From JABLTI01 sp035528035 (lineage in GTDB: Archaea > Asgardarchaeota > Heimdallarchaeia > JABLTI01), in NCBI GenBank assembly GCA_035528035.1, contig DATKZI010000061.1, positions 62,001-126,000 of the forward strand: a stretch of 64,000 nt of DNA, given 5' to 3'. Every line of letters begins with the position of its first letter. Position 1 is the first letter of the stretch. Below, in pieces: positions 45,244 to 54,772 of the stretch. Below the pieces are notes generated by a model. The model searched no databases. It had not been told where the DNA came from and was given only the letters and a program-made list of their open reading frames with translations. A program made the translations under genes and the position numbers.

Positions 45244-47319
45244 TTGGGATTAGACAATTTAGTAAATGAATATGGTATATCTTTAATTCCTAGAGAATTC
45301 AAATTTTATAGTAATTTTCTAGATATACATGAAATAACCATAATTCAAGAAGCATTAAATATCCATAAACAAACTGAATCAATTTCTTATATGGAATTTT
45401 GTAAAAGAATTCTTAATTTCGTTCTTACATCTTCAGCTAAACATCCCAATTTGGATTATCTTGCAGCAAATATTGCCTTTGATATACGAAGATTAGATGA
45501 TTTGGAAAAGATTGTCAACAAATCAGAAAATATTTTCACAATTATTCCTTTAATAAAAGGCCTTATAGCTAAGAATTCTTTGGCACGAGCAGCAGCTAAT
45601 ATACGAATTATTGAAATGAATCTTACTCCTGATGATATAGTTTACCAAATTGAATTTTATTTAGTAAAAGCTGAGTACTCTATCGCAGTAGGGAATCTCA
45701 CAGATGGTTTATTCCATATCCTCTCAGCAAAGGAATTTCTTGCAAATCTAGAAGAACAAATTGATAGACTCTCCTTTAAGTCTTCATTGACTGAGCAAAT
45801 TTTAGCTATTGAATGTAAAATCCTTTTAGAAATGGGTCGTTATGATAAAGTCTATGAAATAGTGAATAATGGTCTTTCTCTAGCTAAAGAACTAGGGAAT
45901 CAAGTATTTGAAATATTTTTTGAGTTATACTATGGTAATTATTTAATTGAATATTTGAATGATATAGATAATGGTAATCAACATCATAGACGAGCTGCTT
46001 ATTTAGCTAAAAATCTCATGAATCCATTTTTGATAGCATTCTCATTAGAAACTATTGGATCGAATCTACGTTTACAAAAGAATCTTGAAGAAGGAATAAA
46101 GTTTTGTAAACATGCTGAACAATTATACAAGAAAATTAACGATGAACAAAGCAGAATAGCTATTGTATCAAAAATTGCTAATCTTCAAATAGCTTATGGA
46201 AATTTAGTAACAGCAACAACTAGGTTATTAGAATTAGAAACTTTAGGTAGTAAAAATCCTAAAACCTATCTTAATCTTGTTTATGCTTTCATAAAATCTG
46301 ATGATCTGGATCTTGCTGAAAATTATCTCGAGAAATCTCGAAAGTTCCTTAGAGGAAGAAGCGATCTGCCAGGAGAATTCTGTTTGATCTATTATGAGGG
46401 AATGATTGAATTTCAATCAGGCAATTTTAGTAAAGCAGAATATCTTTTTGCTAATGCTCAAGAATTTGCTGAATTAAGTAAATTACCTCGACAGACAAAT
46501 CTTGCAGGAATTCAATTGGTAAAAGTTCTAGTTACAAAGAATATCGCTTACCCCTCAAAAAGGAATTATAAAAAGGCTCGCTATGCAATAATTGATTTAG
46601 TTAGTCAAATTGAAACGGATGAGAGATCTATTGAATATAACGAATTGGAACTTCTAAAAGCAATTTTACTTTTTTCAAATAAAAATTATTCTGAAGCTAA
46701 AATTATTTTTAAACGACTAGAGAAATTTTATCTTGAGTTCAGATTATATGATCAGATAACGATCATTCAAGATTATATTAATAGAATAGATCATTTTGAA
46801 AGTCAAGGTCTTATTATTGAACCTTTAATAAAAGAGACCTTCTCTGTATATGACGATACAATTAAACCAGCATTCAAACCTCGTATTGATCCTTCGACTT
46901 CATTCATTGATTTAGGAGCTAATCCAATATTATTGTTAATATTGGCACAAAGTGGTTTGCCATTATATTCGCATTATTTTACTGAAGTATATGGTTCACT
47001 AGATGAAACATTAGTCTCAGGATTTTTAGGTGCAGTAGTTTCTTTTACTGAAAAAATAGGTGAAAGTAAAAATGGTCCTAGTATAAAAAGAGGGTTTTTA
47101 CAAGGGATAAGACATGGTGATTTTGAAATCTTATTAGAAAGAACGGAACGATATATTATCGCTTTGGTTGCTGATAAGGAGAATTACCTTTTAAGAAAGC
47201 AATTAAAACGCTTGGCTGATGAGCTTAATGTTTTGTTTTTGATTGATGAAGAACCAATGATTATAATGGGTGAGAAAAATAGGTATCTTATACAATCAAT
47301 AATCAATAAGATATTTTGA
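45244..47319 (+). CDS. TPR protein with longin-like C-terminal domain (copy 1)
   Basis: 691 residues. About 550 residues of TPR-like helical pairs (YFLEKSRKFL, EYLFANAQEFAELSK type segments) end in a compact alpha/beta domain (about 559-691). That domain begins ILLLILAQSGLPLYSHYF, has LVSGFLGAVVSF in the middle and GDFEILLERTERYIIALV near the end. The same domain closes the protein encoded at 56461-58524. Its strand-strand-helix pattern is like longin or roadblock domains, which serve as GTPase platforms. TTG start with GGTGA upstream. Possible scaffold in small-GTPase signalling. Confidence 0.72.
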   Translation: MGLDNLVNEYGISLIPREFKFYSNFLDIHEITIIQEALNIHKQTESISYMEFCKRILNFVLTSSAKHPNLDYLAANIAFDIRRLDDLEKIVNKSENIFTIIPLIKGLIAKNSLARAAANIRIIEMNLTPDDIVYQIEFYLVKAEYSIAVGNLTDGLFHILSAKEFLANLEEQIDRLSFKSSLTEQILAIECKILLEMGRYDKVYEIVNNGLSLAKELGNQVFEIFFELYYGNYLIEYLNDIDNGNQHHRRAAYLAKNLMNPFLIAFSLETIGSNLRLQKNLEEGIKFCKHAEQLYKKINDEQSRIAIVSKIANLQIAYGNLVTATTRLLELETLGSKNPKTYLNLVYAFIKSDDLDLAENYLEKSRKFLRGRSDLPGEFCLIYYEGMIEFQSGNFSKAEYLFANAQEFAELSKLPRQTNLAGIQLVKVLVTKNIAYPSKRNYKKARYAIIDLVSQIETDERSIEYNELELLKAILLFSNKNYSEAKIIFKRLEKFYLEFRLYDQITIIQDYINRIDHFESQGLIIEPLIKETFSVYDDTIKPAFKPRIDPSTSFIDLGANPILLLILAQSGLPLYSHYFTEVYGSLDETLVSGFLGAVVSFTEKIGESKNGPSIKRGFLQGIRHGDFEILLERTERYIIALVADKENYLLRKQLKRLADELNVLFLIDEEPMIIMGEKNRYLIQSIINKIF

Positions 47320-47335
47320 GAAAAAAAAATAGTAA

Positions 47336-47366
47336 AAACCTGAAATTAATCAGGTTTCATTTCTTT
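47336..47366. terminator. Hairpin between convergent genes
   Basis: AAACCTGA (47336-47343) and TCAGGTTT (47350-47357) form a perfect 8-bp stem with a six-base loop, followed by a T-rich stretch. It separates the TPR/longin-like gene from the convergent TrmB-like gene. Confidence 0.55.
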
Positions 47367-49623
47367 ATTGAGATTCAGGTAAAACTACTCTTTTAGTTTT
47401 AGGTGTAATTATACCATTAATTATTTCACTACTAATCAATTCAACAAAAGCAGGTGAAGTACTTGTTATCGCTGTAACTTGACCGGATTCATCTAGTGTT
47501 CCTATAAGTCCTTCTTCTGCATCTCGTCCAATTCCATAATAAGGTGTTGTTGTCGAACCTATTGCTAGTGATTTCAATTGAATGTTCTCTTTTGACATTA
47601 ATCTTTTAATGACATCTTGATTCTTGAATGGATCAAAATCTGATATGATAATAATTCTGGTTCTAGGATTACTATTTTCCATTAATGAAACAGGTATATC
47701 ACTGATTTTAGGATAAATTACTGTTACTGTTGATTTAACTCGTTTGAAGATTTCTGCCATTTGCGATAAGATGGCTTCTCTACCTAAAATGCTCATTGTA
47801 TTAATGTTTGGTCGTGGTAAATCTTTGATTTTCTGAACAAGTTCCATATAAGTTAATTCCATATTTGCTAATAATCGTTCAATGGTCTTGTTATTTTCTT
47901 TATATTTTTCACCAAAACCTTTGAATTGATTCTTAACATTAGCTGTCTCAGCTATTATGGAATCTTCTATACCAACTTGTGATTGGTCTATAGTTCTATT
48001 TACTAGACTAGCTTGTTCATTAACGAATTTAAGGGCAGTTTGTTTACCTCTATTTAAGAGTGTTTTAGCAGGCATCTCTATTTTAGCTATGGCTGTCTTT
48101 GCACTTTCTTCAGTTTCCTTAATGAAATTCTTACCTTTAACTTCACTAGTATTATTTAATACCTTTATATCTTCAATTAATTTGGAACTAATTGTAGTGA
48201 AATCTTTTTCTTTCTCAGCAAATTCCTTTTTAATGCTAGCACTTGTTGTATCAACTGCTTCGACAAACTTAGCATTCATATCTGTTTTTGCTCGAGTAAC
48301 AATAGAAGTGATATTAGCCTTAGATGTTTCAAAATCAGTATTTGCTTTATTGAAACCATTAGCTAACTCTAATTTAAGCTTGTCATTTATTTCAGTCATT
48401 TTTCTATTAGTGTTTTCAACTTGTGACTTTAGCTCATTGCTTAGACGTATTTCTTTAGATTTAACCTCTTCTCGGGCATCATTAGCATTCTTCTGAAGAT
48501 TATCTTTAAGTAATTTGAAAAGATCATTCATTGTTTGCTCATTAGTATTTGTTTTAGCAGCAGCAATACCTTCAATTTGAGCATTAGCATCCGTAAATAG
48601 TGTTTCAGCGTTACGTGTGAAAGAGTCAATCATCTGATTATATTCACGTCTAATACCTGACAATCTATCTTTTACTACTTTAGCAAAATCATCATTCATT
48701 TCATTCATAGATTGTATTATATTTCTAATACGCTCTTCCAAAATTTGATTGGTTTCTTTATCGTGTAGACCTAATTTGTTATTTACTAACTCGATAATTT
48801 TAGAATAGTCTTCACGAACAGCTTGTCCGAAAATATTCATAGTGTCTTTAGCAGATTGATCATACAAAACACTTGAGTTGTTAATTTTTAATTGAATGTC
48901 ATTAGTTGTTTTAGTATTTTCTTTGAAAGTATTATCCAACGAAGCATGAACACTACTTTCCATAATTTTACAAGCATCGCTTACTTTGGCAGAAGAGTCA
49001 TGGAAAGTTTTAGTTATTTGTGCATCAGATTTTGCCATTGAATTAACTATATCCCTGACTGATGTACTAACAATATTACCCGCTGTTTCATTTGCAGCCT
49101 GGTAATGTTTGCTTAATTCAGTCGTATTAACCATAGACATAGAAGTTATCTGTTGCTTTTCAGTGTTCAAAATTTGACTGATTTCTTCTATCAATTTATC
49201 AAGTTCAGTAGTAATTTCAATAACTGATGTTTCGGTTTCTTTTCTAACAACTTCTTTTGTCGTAGTAGAAATAGTCTTCATACTTTCCTTTTGCTTGGTA
49301 ACAATCTTATCTAATGAATTGAATCTTTCTTCAGCAAGAGCATTAACCTCATCACCAATCTTCTTAATGGTATCTAATGATCCTTTAGCTTTAGTTGAAA
49401 GTGAAACTAAAGGATAAGTAGCAGAATATTTTTTGATGATAGATGGGTTAATGAAGATCAATTCCTTAGCAGCTAAATTATTAATGCTAGCTTCAACATC
49501 GCTTACCTTAATTTCTGCTAGGGCAGCTATTTCAGAAATCGCTAATTGACCTGTTGTTAAAAGTAACAAATATACCTTCTCATCTGTGGGTGAGAGCTGT
49601 AGCTCCTTCAAAATTTCAGACAA
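47365..49623 (-). CDS. TrmB-like winged helix joined to a ~500-residue coiled coil
   Basis: 752 residues. The N-terminal 75 are a TrmB-type winged helix (DEKVYLLLLTTGQLAISEIA). About 530 residues of heptad-rich coiled coil follow, with many Lys/Glu/Asn/Thr and no membrane segment, resembling the signalling rod of chemoreceptors. The last 130 (from SILGREAILSQMAEIF) form an alpha/beta domain like the effector part of TrmB regulators (STVTVIYPKISDIP, RIIIISDFDPF). TTG start after AAGGAGAT. An ordinary TrmB has only a short coiled coil. DNA binding is likely; what the rod does is unknown. Confidence 0.75.
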   Translation of the reverse strand: MSEILKELQLSPTDEKVYLLLLTTGQLAISEIAALAEIKVSDVEASINNLAAKELIFINPSIIKKYSATYPLVSLSTKAKGSLDTIKKIGDEVNALAEERFNSLDKIVTKQKESMKTISTTTKEVVRKETETSVIEITTELDKLIEEISQILNTEKQQITSMSMVNTTELSKHYQAANETAGNIVSTSVRDIVNSMAKSDAQITKTFHDSSAKVSDACKIMESSVHASLDNTFKENTKTTNDIQLKINNSSVLYDQSAKDTMNIFGQAVREDYSKIIELVNNKLGLHDKETNQILEERIRNIIQSMNEMNDDFAKVVKDRLSGIRREYNQMIDSFTRNAETLFTDANAQIEGIAAAKTNTNEQTMNDLFKLLKDNLQKNANDAREEVKSKEIRLSNELKSQVENTNRKMTEINDKLKLELANGFNKANTDFETSKANITSIVTRAKTDMNAKFVEAVDTTSASIKKEFAEKEKDFTTISSKLIEDIKVLNNTSEVKGKNFIKETEESAKTAIAKIEMPAKTLLNRGKQTALKFVNEQASLVNRTIDQSQVGIEDSIIAETANVKNQFKGFGEKYKENNKTIERLLANMELTYMELVQKIKDLPRPNINTMSILGREAILSQMAEIFKRVKSTVTVIYPKISDIPVSLMENSNPRTRIIIISDFDPFKNQDVIKRLMSKENIQLKSLAIGSTTTPYYGIGRDAEEGLIGTLDESGQVTAITSTSPAFVELISSEIINGIITPKTKRVVLPESQ

Positions 49624-49800
49624 TTTTTCATATCTCCTTATATGACTAATATTACATTACTAGTATTTTTTAATCTATGTTTGTAATTAAGCTTTTTGAG
49701 TTTTGTTTTATGTGTAAAAGTCCATTAAAGCATCATTTCATATCACTAGAACCTTAAAATATACCTTTGTTATATTAAAAATAGTGAGTGTAGAAGAAAA

Positions 49801-51621
49801 ATGGCCTTAAATGGTAATACTGGTAAAGTGCTTGAAGTAGATTTAACTAATGAAAAAATATCAACTATGAATCCTCCTAAGAATGATTATAGAGAATTTA
49901 TTGGTGGAAGTGGATTAGCTGCTAAATTAATTTTTAATGAACTAACAAAAGAATTGGATCCATTATCACCAGAAAACCCACTTATCTTCTTTAATGGACC
50001 ATTAGTAGGAACAAAAGTACCTAATTGTGGAAGACACGTAGTATTAGCAAAATCACCTTTAACGAATATTTTAGGAGAAGCTAATTCAGGAGGGAAATTT
50101 GGTGCTTATTTGAAATTCCTAGGATATGATGGAATAATCTTTAGAGGGAAAGCAAAAAAACCAGTAATGTTAATGATCTTTGATAAGAATATCGAACTAA
50201 TTGATGCTACCCATCTTTGGGGGAAGAATGTTTTTGAAGTGGAAAAAATTCTAAAACAAAGATTTGAAAAGGTATCCAGCTTTGCTACTATTGGTATTGC
50301 TGGGGAGAAATTAGTCAAAGTCGCTGCTTTGATGAATGATGGTGACCGTGCAGCTGGGCGTACGGGAATGGGTGCGGTCATGGGTTCTAAAAATCTCAAA
50401 GCAATTGTTCTACAATCATCTACTCGAGATGTGGTCGTAGCTGATCCTGAAGGACTAAAAGAACTTGGTAATAGTATGAGAAATAATATCTATGAAAATA
50501 CTGTTGCTAGAAGAATGTTTGGAACCGGTGCATATGTTTCAGGGGGAATGAAATGGGGCGATGTAGCAGTAAAATATTGGTATAAAGGGCATATGGAAAA
50601 TTCAGAACGTATTGATGGTTCAATGATGAAAGAAACCATACTTATCAAACGTTATCATTGCTATAGTTGCGTGATAGGGTGTGGACGAATAGTCAAAATA
50701 GATGAAGGAAAATATGCTATACCACAAACAGCTGGTCCTGAGTATGAAACCCTTGCAGGTTTTGGTACCAATCTTTTAATTGATGATTTGAAAGGTATTT
50801 CATTAGCTAATTATCTTTGTAACGATTATGGTCTTGATACTATTTCTGCAAGTCAAATCATTGCTCTTGTTTTTCATCTTTACGAAAAGGGAATCATTTC
50901 TGCCAAGGATCTTCAAAATATTGATGCTAAGTGGGGTAACATTGATGCTGTTAATGAGTTATTAGTGAAAATGGCTACTCGAGAGGGTTTGGGTGATCTT
51001 TTGGCTGAAGGTTCTGATGCCTTGGCTAGTCATTACAATGTTCCTGATGAAGCTCATACAGTAAATGGTTTGGAACTTCCTTACCATGATCCTAGAGCTT
51101 TTGTTTCTATGGCCTCAGTTTATGCTACCTCTTCTAGAGGGGCTTGTCATAATAATGGTGATGGTTACAAGATGGGTCTTGGTGTAGCAGTCCCAGAAAT
51201 TAATTTAACTTGCGAAGACCGATTTGATGATATTGAGGGAGCTCGTATTGCTGTTAAAGTTCAAGATTTCCGAGCAATTTATAATGCTTTAATAATGTGT
51301 CATTTTGCTATGCCTCCATTTAAAGATACAGTACATGCACTTGAATTAGCAACTGGCTGGGATTATACTATTGAAGATGTTATGCAAGCAGGTGCTAGAA
51401 TAACTAATTTGAAACGTTTGATGAATGGCAGAATGGGTTTAACCAAGAAAAACGACCGATTACCTAAAATTATGTCTATTTCTTTAAAAGAAGGAGGTAC
51501 AGAGGGGAAAATCCCTAACCTTGATATACAGCTAAAAGAGTACTATAAAGTTAGAAAATGGGATGCTAAAACCGGTTTCCCGATCGAAGAGCTTTTAGAA
51601 GAATTGAATCTTAAGATGTAA
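49801..51621 (+). CDS. aor: Aldehyde:ferredoxin oxidoreductase (tungstopterin AOR family)
   Basis: A full-length AOR of 606 residues. The N-terminal domain contains GGSGLAAKL and the pterin-binding GRTGMGAVMGSKNLKA (187-202). The 4Fe-4S ligands are Cys287, Cys290 and Cys294 (CYSCVIGC), with a fourth at Cys500 (LIMCHF). AORs oxidise aldehydes to acids with ferredoxin as acceptor, usually with tungsten bis-pterin. It sits alone here without a small ferredoxin subunit. A perfect hairpin overlaps its stop codon. Confidence 0.94.
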   Translation: MALNGNTGKVLEVDLTNEKISTMNPPKNDYREFIGGSGLAAKLIFNELTKELDPLSPENPLIFFNGPLVGTKVPNCGRHVVLAKSPLTNILGEANSGGKFGAYLKFLGYDGIIFRGKAKKPVMLMIFDKNIELIDATHLWGKNVFEVEKILKQRFEKVSSFATIGIAGEKLVKVAALMNDGDRAAGRTGMGAVMGSKNLKAIVLQSSTRDVVVADPEGLKELGNSMRNNIYENTVARRMFGTGAYVSGGMKWGDVAVKYWYKGHMENSERIDGSMMKETILIKRYHCYSCVIGCGRIVKIDEGKYAIPQTAGPEYETLAGFGTNLLIDDLKGISLANYLCNDYGLDTISASQIIALVFHLYEKGIISAKDLQNIDAKWGNIDAVNELLVKMATREGLGDLLAEGSDALASHYNVPDEAHTVNGLELPYHDPRAFVSMASVYATSSRGACHNNGDGYKMGLGVAVPEINLTCEDRFDDIEGARIAVKVQDFRAIYNALIMCHFAMPPFKDTVHALELATGWDYTIEDVMQAGARITNLKRLMNGRMGLTKKNDRLPKIMSISLKEGGTEGKIPNLDIQLKEYYKVRKWDAKTGFPIEELLEELNLKM

Positions 51622-51634
51622 TTTCTTAAGATTC
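51606..51634 (+). terminator. 11-bp perfect hairpin at the aor stop codon
   Basis: GAATCTTAAGA (51606-51616) and TCTTAAGATTC (51624-51634) pair perfectly with a seven-base loop that contains the stop codon. There is no long T-run after it, so it could be an RNA-stabilising 3' hairpin instead of a terminator. Confidence 0.45.
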
Positions 51635-51921
51635 TAAAGAGGTACTTTTAACAGTAAAAATTAACTACCTTTTTTATGGAAACAACTATATGTCTAGTTG
51701 TACAATGTATATCATATCTATTTCTCTCTCTAAAATATCTTTAATTTATCATGAATATTTACTCAAAGCTATTTCCAGCTGTTGGATGAAATAGTCAAAC
51801 ATAATTAATTAAAACAAATCCAGGATAACATGTTTTCCACATCTTAATCCTTCTAGTTAATTCAAAGGACTTCATTTTCATCAAAATTACTAGCAATAAT
51901 CCTTAGAAGGAATTGAAATTA
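51622..51921. other. Intergenic gap between aor and the desaturase-like gene
   Basis: 300 bases with no supported ORF. Besides the 3' hairpin of aor it holds a small inverted repeat, ACAACTA (51682-51688) with TAGTTGT (51695-51701), of unknown use. Nothing else stands out. Confidence 0.4.
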
Positions 51922-53436
51922 ATGGACAATAAAAAATACGATGTAATAATAATCGGTGCAGGAATTGGTGGCTTACATGCTGGAATTTACTTACAAAGTA
52001 AGAATCCGAAATTAAAAACGCTTATTGTTGAGGGAAATGATTATCCAGGTGGATATGTATCAGGTTTTAACAGCAAAGGTTTTTATTTTGATTCCGGTGC
52101 TGAATCAATCTTAGGTTATGAGAAAAGCTTTTCCGCTAATGTTTTAGATAAATTAGATTTTAAACATCAGTTTCACAAGGTTGAACCGATAGAAGCTTAC
52201 TATCAAGATGATAAAATAGTTCGAATGTTTTCAGATTTAGATAAATTCTTGGAAGAAATCCGTTTTTATTATCCTGATCAAGTGGAAGGTGTTCGATCTT
52301 TAATTAAAACAAGTCATAAAATAAAAGCAGAGATTTTTAGAAGTAGACTAGAAACTGAAAAAGTTTCAATTGGTAAAATAATTAGAATCATTTTTAGATA
52401 TCCTTATTTGCGAAAATATGGTCGAATGAATTTTAAACAATTTTTGGAAGAATTTATTTCAGATGAGAGAATCTATGAATATTTCAATATATTCTGTTTG
52501 TGGTTTGGTTTGAAATTTGAAGAGATCACTGCTCCTATTGCAGCTCACATTTTAAGCAGCAGTTTTACAGAAGGACTTTCTTACCCTGAAGGAGGTTTTA
52601 AATCATTTGCAAGAAAATTAGCGGATCATTATATTTCTCAAGGGGGAACAATAAAATATGATACAATTGCTAAGAAAATTCTTATTAAAAATAAAAATGT
52701 TGAAGGAATTTTACTAGAAGATGGTACAATTCTTCAATCAAAGGTTGTAATATCAAACGGTGATTTATATAGAACCATTCTGAATTATGTTGGTGAAGAA
52801 CATTTTAGTAAAAAATATATTAAAAATATTCAAAATTTAAAACCATCTATTTCAGGAGTATTATTGTATTTGGGAGTGGAAGATTTAGATCTCGCAGAAT
52901 ATCCTCCTCATTTTATGGTTGGTAAAAATATCAACATTGTTTCTAATGTCCGAAATGATTTATTTGATCTAGAAGGATTAGGAGTAAGAATACCCTCAAA
53001 TATCGATCCTACAACAAACAATCATAAAAGAAATTCATTAGTAGTATTAGGAATTACTAATAACAAATGGAATAATTTCTGGAAAATAGGTAAAGATGGT
53101 AAAAGAACTTCCGAATATAGACTCTTGAAAAAAGATTTAATAGAAAAAATAATTGTTGCTATTGAGAAAGTAATTCCAAATCTTTCAAAGCATATCGTAC
53201 ACAAACGATTAGCTACACCTTATACTTTTGAAAAATACAATCTATCTACAGATGGTTCTTGGTACGGTCCCGAAGCAAATCAAAAACTCCCTAGTTTTAA
53301 ATCACCAATTAAAAATCTCTACTTTGCAGGCTCAAATGTTGGTGGTGGAGGAGTAAGTGCAGCAATGACCTCAGGTATTAAAACAGCAGAATATGTTTTA
53401 AAGAAATTAGAAAAGAAAGAAACTAAGGAGTCTTAA
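51922..53436 (+). CDS. Phytoene desaturase/CrtISO-like FAD oxidoreductase
   Basis: About 504 residues. The FAD Rossmann motif is VIIIGAGIGGLHA, followed by EGNDYPGGYVSGF. The C-terminus holds TPYTFEKYNLSTDGSWYG and the FAD-closing LYFAGSNVGGGGVSAAM. This is the carotenoid desaturase/isomerase or retinol saturase-like group, acting on polyenes or other isoprenoids. In archaea related enzymes also reduce prenyl chains. The frame opens at a TTG (51913), but AGAAGGA lies ten bases before the ATG at 51922. A terminator hairpin overlaps the stop. Confidence 0.85.
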   Translation: MDNKKYDVIIIGAGIGGLHAGIYLQSKNPKLKTLIVEGNDYPGGYVSGFNSKGFYFDSGAESILGYEKSFSANVLDKLDFKHQFHKVEPIEAYYQDDKIVRMFSDLDKFLEEIRFYYPDQVEGVRSLIKTSHKIKAEIFRSRLETEKVSIGKIIRIIFRYPYLRKYGRMNFKQFLEEFISDERIYEYFNIFCLWFGLKFEEITAPIAAHILSSSFTEGLSYPEGGFKSFARKLADHYISQGGTIKYDTIAKKILIKNKNVEGILLEDGTILQSKVVISNGDLYRTILNYVGEEHFSKKYIKNIQNLKPSISGVLLYLGVEDLDLAEYPPHFMVGKNINIVSNVRNDLFDLEGLGVRIPSNIDPTTNNHKRNSLVVLGITNNKWNNFWKIGKDGKRTSEYRLLKKDLIEKIIVAIEKVIPNLSKHIVHKRLATPYTFEKYNLSTDGSWYGPEANQKLPSFKSPIKNLYFAGSNVGGGGVSAAMTSGIKTAEYVLKKLEKKETKES

Positions 53437-53453
53437 AACTCCTTTATTTTTTT
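53425..53453. terminator. Hairpin plus T-run at the end of the desaturase-like gene
   Basis: AAGGAGT (53425-53431) and ACTCCTT (53438-53444) form a 7-bp stem with a six-base loop, followed by TATTTTTTT. It lies in the eight bases between two convergent genes and overlaps both coding ends. Confidence 0.65.
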
Positions 53454-54001
53454 GAAAAACCATAACCAGCTATTACTTCTTTTAAGCTATAGTATTTTCC
53501 CGTTCCATAAGCTATTACATCAGCTAGGAGAATATCAGGACTACCTGATTCATCTATCATTGATTCATCATAATAGACTTTCAGAATTTCACCAAAGAAA
53601 GCATGATGTGAACCAACTTTTACTTTTTGGATTACTTTACATTCAATATTTATTGGGCATTCTTCAATTAAAGGAACCTTAACTTCTTTACCTTCAAAGA
53701 CAGTTAATCCTGTTTCTTCGAATTTATTATGATCCCTACCAGAAACAACCCCAAAATAGTCGGCTTGTTTCACAATTTTGGCGCAGGGAATGTTCACTCC
53801 AAAACAACCACACTTGTCAATTAATTCAAATGTATATCTATTATCTCTAATACCAACAACTAATGCTGAAGGTTCTGCACAAATATTAGCTATCCATGCA
53901 GCTGTCATAGCATTTGGTTTGCCATCTTCATCATAAGCAGAAACAAGCACTGCTGGTGATGGATAAGCTGCTGCTCTGGGTCCTTTTTCTATTTTAGTCA
54001 T
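53444..54001 (-). CDS. Flavin reductase-like FMN-binding split-barrel protein
   Basis: A 185-residue protein of the flavoredoxin/flavin reductase family. Typical segments are NAMTAAWIANICAEPSALVVGI and TFELIDKCGCFGVNIP, with VVSGRDHNKF for FMN contacts. Members bind FMN and pass electrons between NAD(P)H or ferredoxin and acceptors. Length is normal. Convergent with the desaturase-like gene. Confidence 0.88.
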   Translation of the reverse strand: MTKIEKGPRAAAYPSPAVLVSAYDEDGKPNAMTAAWIANICAEPSALVVGIRDNRYTFELIDKCGCFGVNIPCAKIVKQADYFGVVSGRDHNKFEETGLTVFEGKEVKVPLIEECPINIECKVIQKVKVGSHHAFFGEILKVYYDESMIDESGSPDILLADVIAYGTGKYYSLKEVIAGYGFSKK

Positions 54002-54094
54002 AATTACACTTCTTTTTATTTTTCTATTAATGAATAATAATTAGAAAACCTATTTAATAGATTTCTGCAATATTATATTTGGGTTGAGAAAGAT

Positions 54095-54772
54095 TTGAGG
54101 AAGTTAAAGAAATCAATAGTTGGTATAATTTTAATTGCACTTTGTTTGCAAATGAAATTTACTTTATTAAATTTAGATGCTTCTTATCAAACTATAGACG
54201 ATGATCTTAATACGAGGAATATTGGTGTACCAAGTCATTCTTATTATAGTTCTATATTTAAAGACTCATTTGTCTATCTATTTGATTATACTAATGTTGA
54301 TGTAATGGATATTTCAAATCCAAAAAATATTCATGTAAATACGACTTATGGCGTTGACTTTCAGGATTTTTCTGCTTATTATAATGGTTTTTATTTTAAT
54401 TACAATCAATCACAAAACGAATTTTTTCACTATTATATAAAAAACATAGATAGAAATCATACATTTCTGGTATACAATAAATATGAATTAATTAATAATA
54501 CATTTATTCCAACTCTTGGAACCGAAACAGCTATTAATATAACACTATTGTGGGAGAGAGCTTATTTTACACAACAAAATAATAAATTGATGGTTGCTTA
54601 TCCAACGAGGAATTCTACACAAGGTAATTACAATATTAGTTTACTTACTTTCGATATAACAAATAAATCTGCACCATTACTTAAAACCAAATTCTTTTGC
54701 ATCAAGAGATTAATATCACTATCGCAAATCAACCAATTCAAAAAATTCGTCATCATGAGGATATCAAAATAG
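54095..54772 (+). CDS. 5' part of a frameshifted surface propeller protein
   Basis: TTG start. Signal/anchor at about 8-24, then beta-rich repeats of the LVIVD-propeller type (VDVMDISNPKNIHV, LLTFDITNKSAPLLKT) with many Asn glycosylation-like sites. The frame runs on about 24 codons after losing the pattern near 54697 and stops at 54772. The continuation is in another frame from 54697. The two parts together make one 450-residue signal-propeller-TM protein broken by a single base in TTCTTTT. Confidence 0.6.
   Translation: MRKLKKSIVGIILIALCLQMKFTLLNLDASYQTIDDDLNTRNIGVPSHSYYSSIFKDSFVYLFDYTNVDVMDISNPKNIHVNTTYGVDFQDFSAYYNGFYFNYNQSQNEFFHYYIKNIDRNHTFLVYNKYELINNTFIPTLGTETAINITLLWERAYFTQQNNKLMVAYPTRNSTQGNYNISLLTFDITNKSAPLLKTKFFCIKRLISLSQINQFKKFVIMRISK

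Noticed and set aside
47957..48496. 179-codon open frame antisense to the TrmB/coiled-coil gene
   Set aside because: It is the mirror of a Lys/Glu/Thr-rich coiled coil; the product is a meaningless Leu/Ser/Phe string and there is no SD.
54690..54700. Programmed -1 frameshift site
   Set aside because: TTC-TTT-TGC is a poor slippery sequence (re-pairing at CTT) and no downstream hairpin or pseudoknot is evident; a plain indel or sequencing error is simpler.
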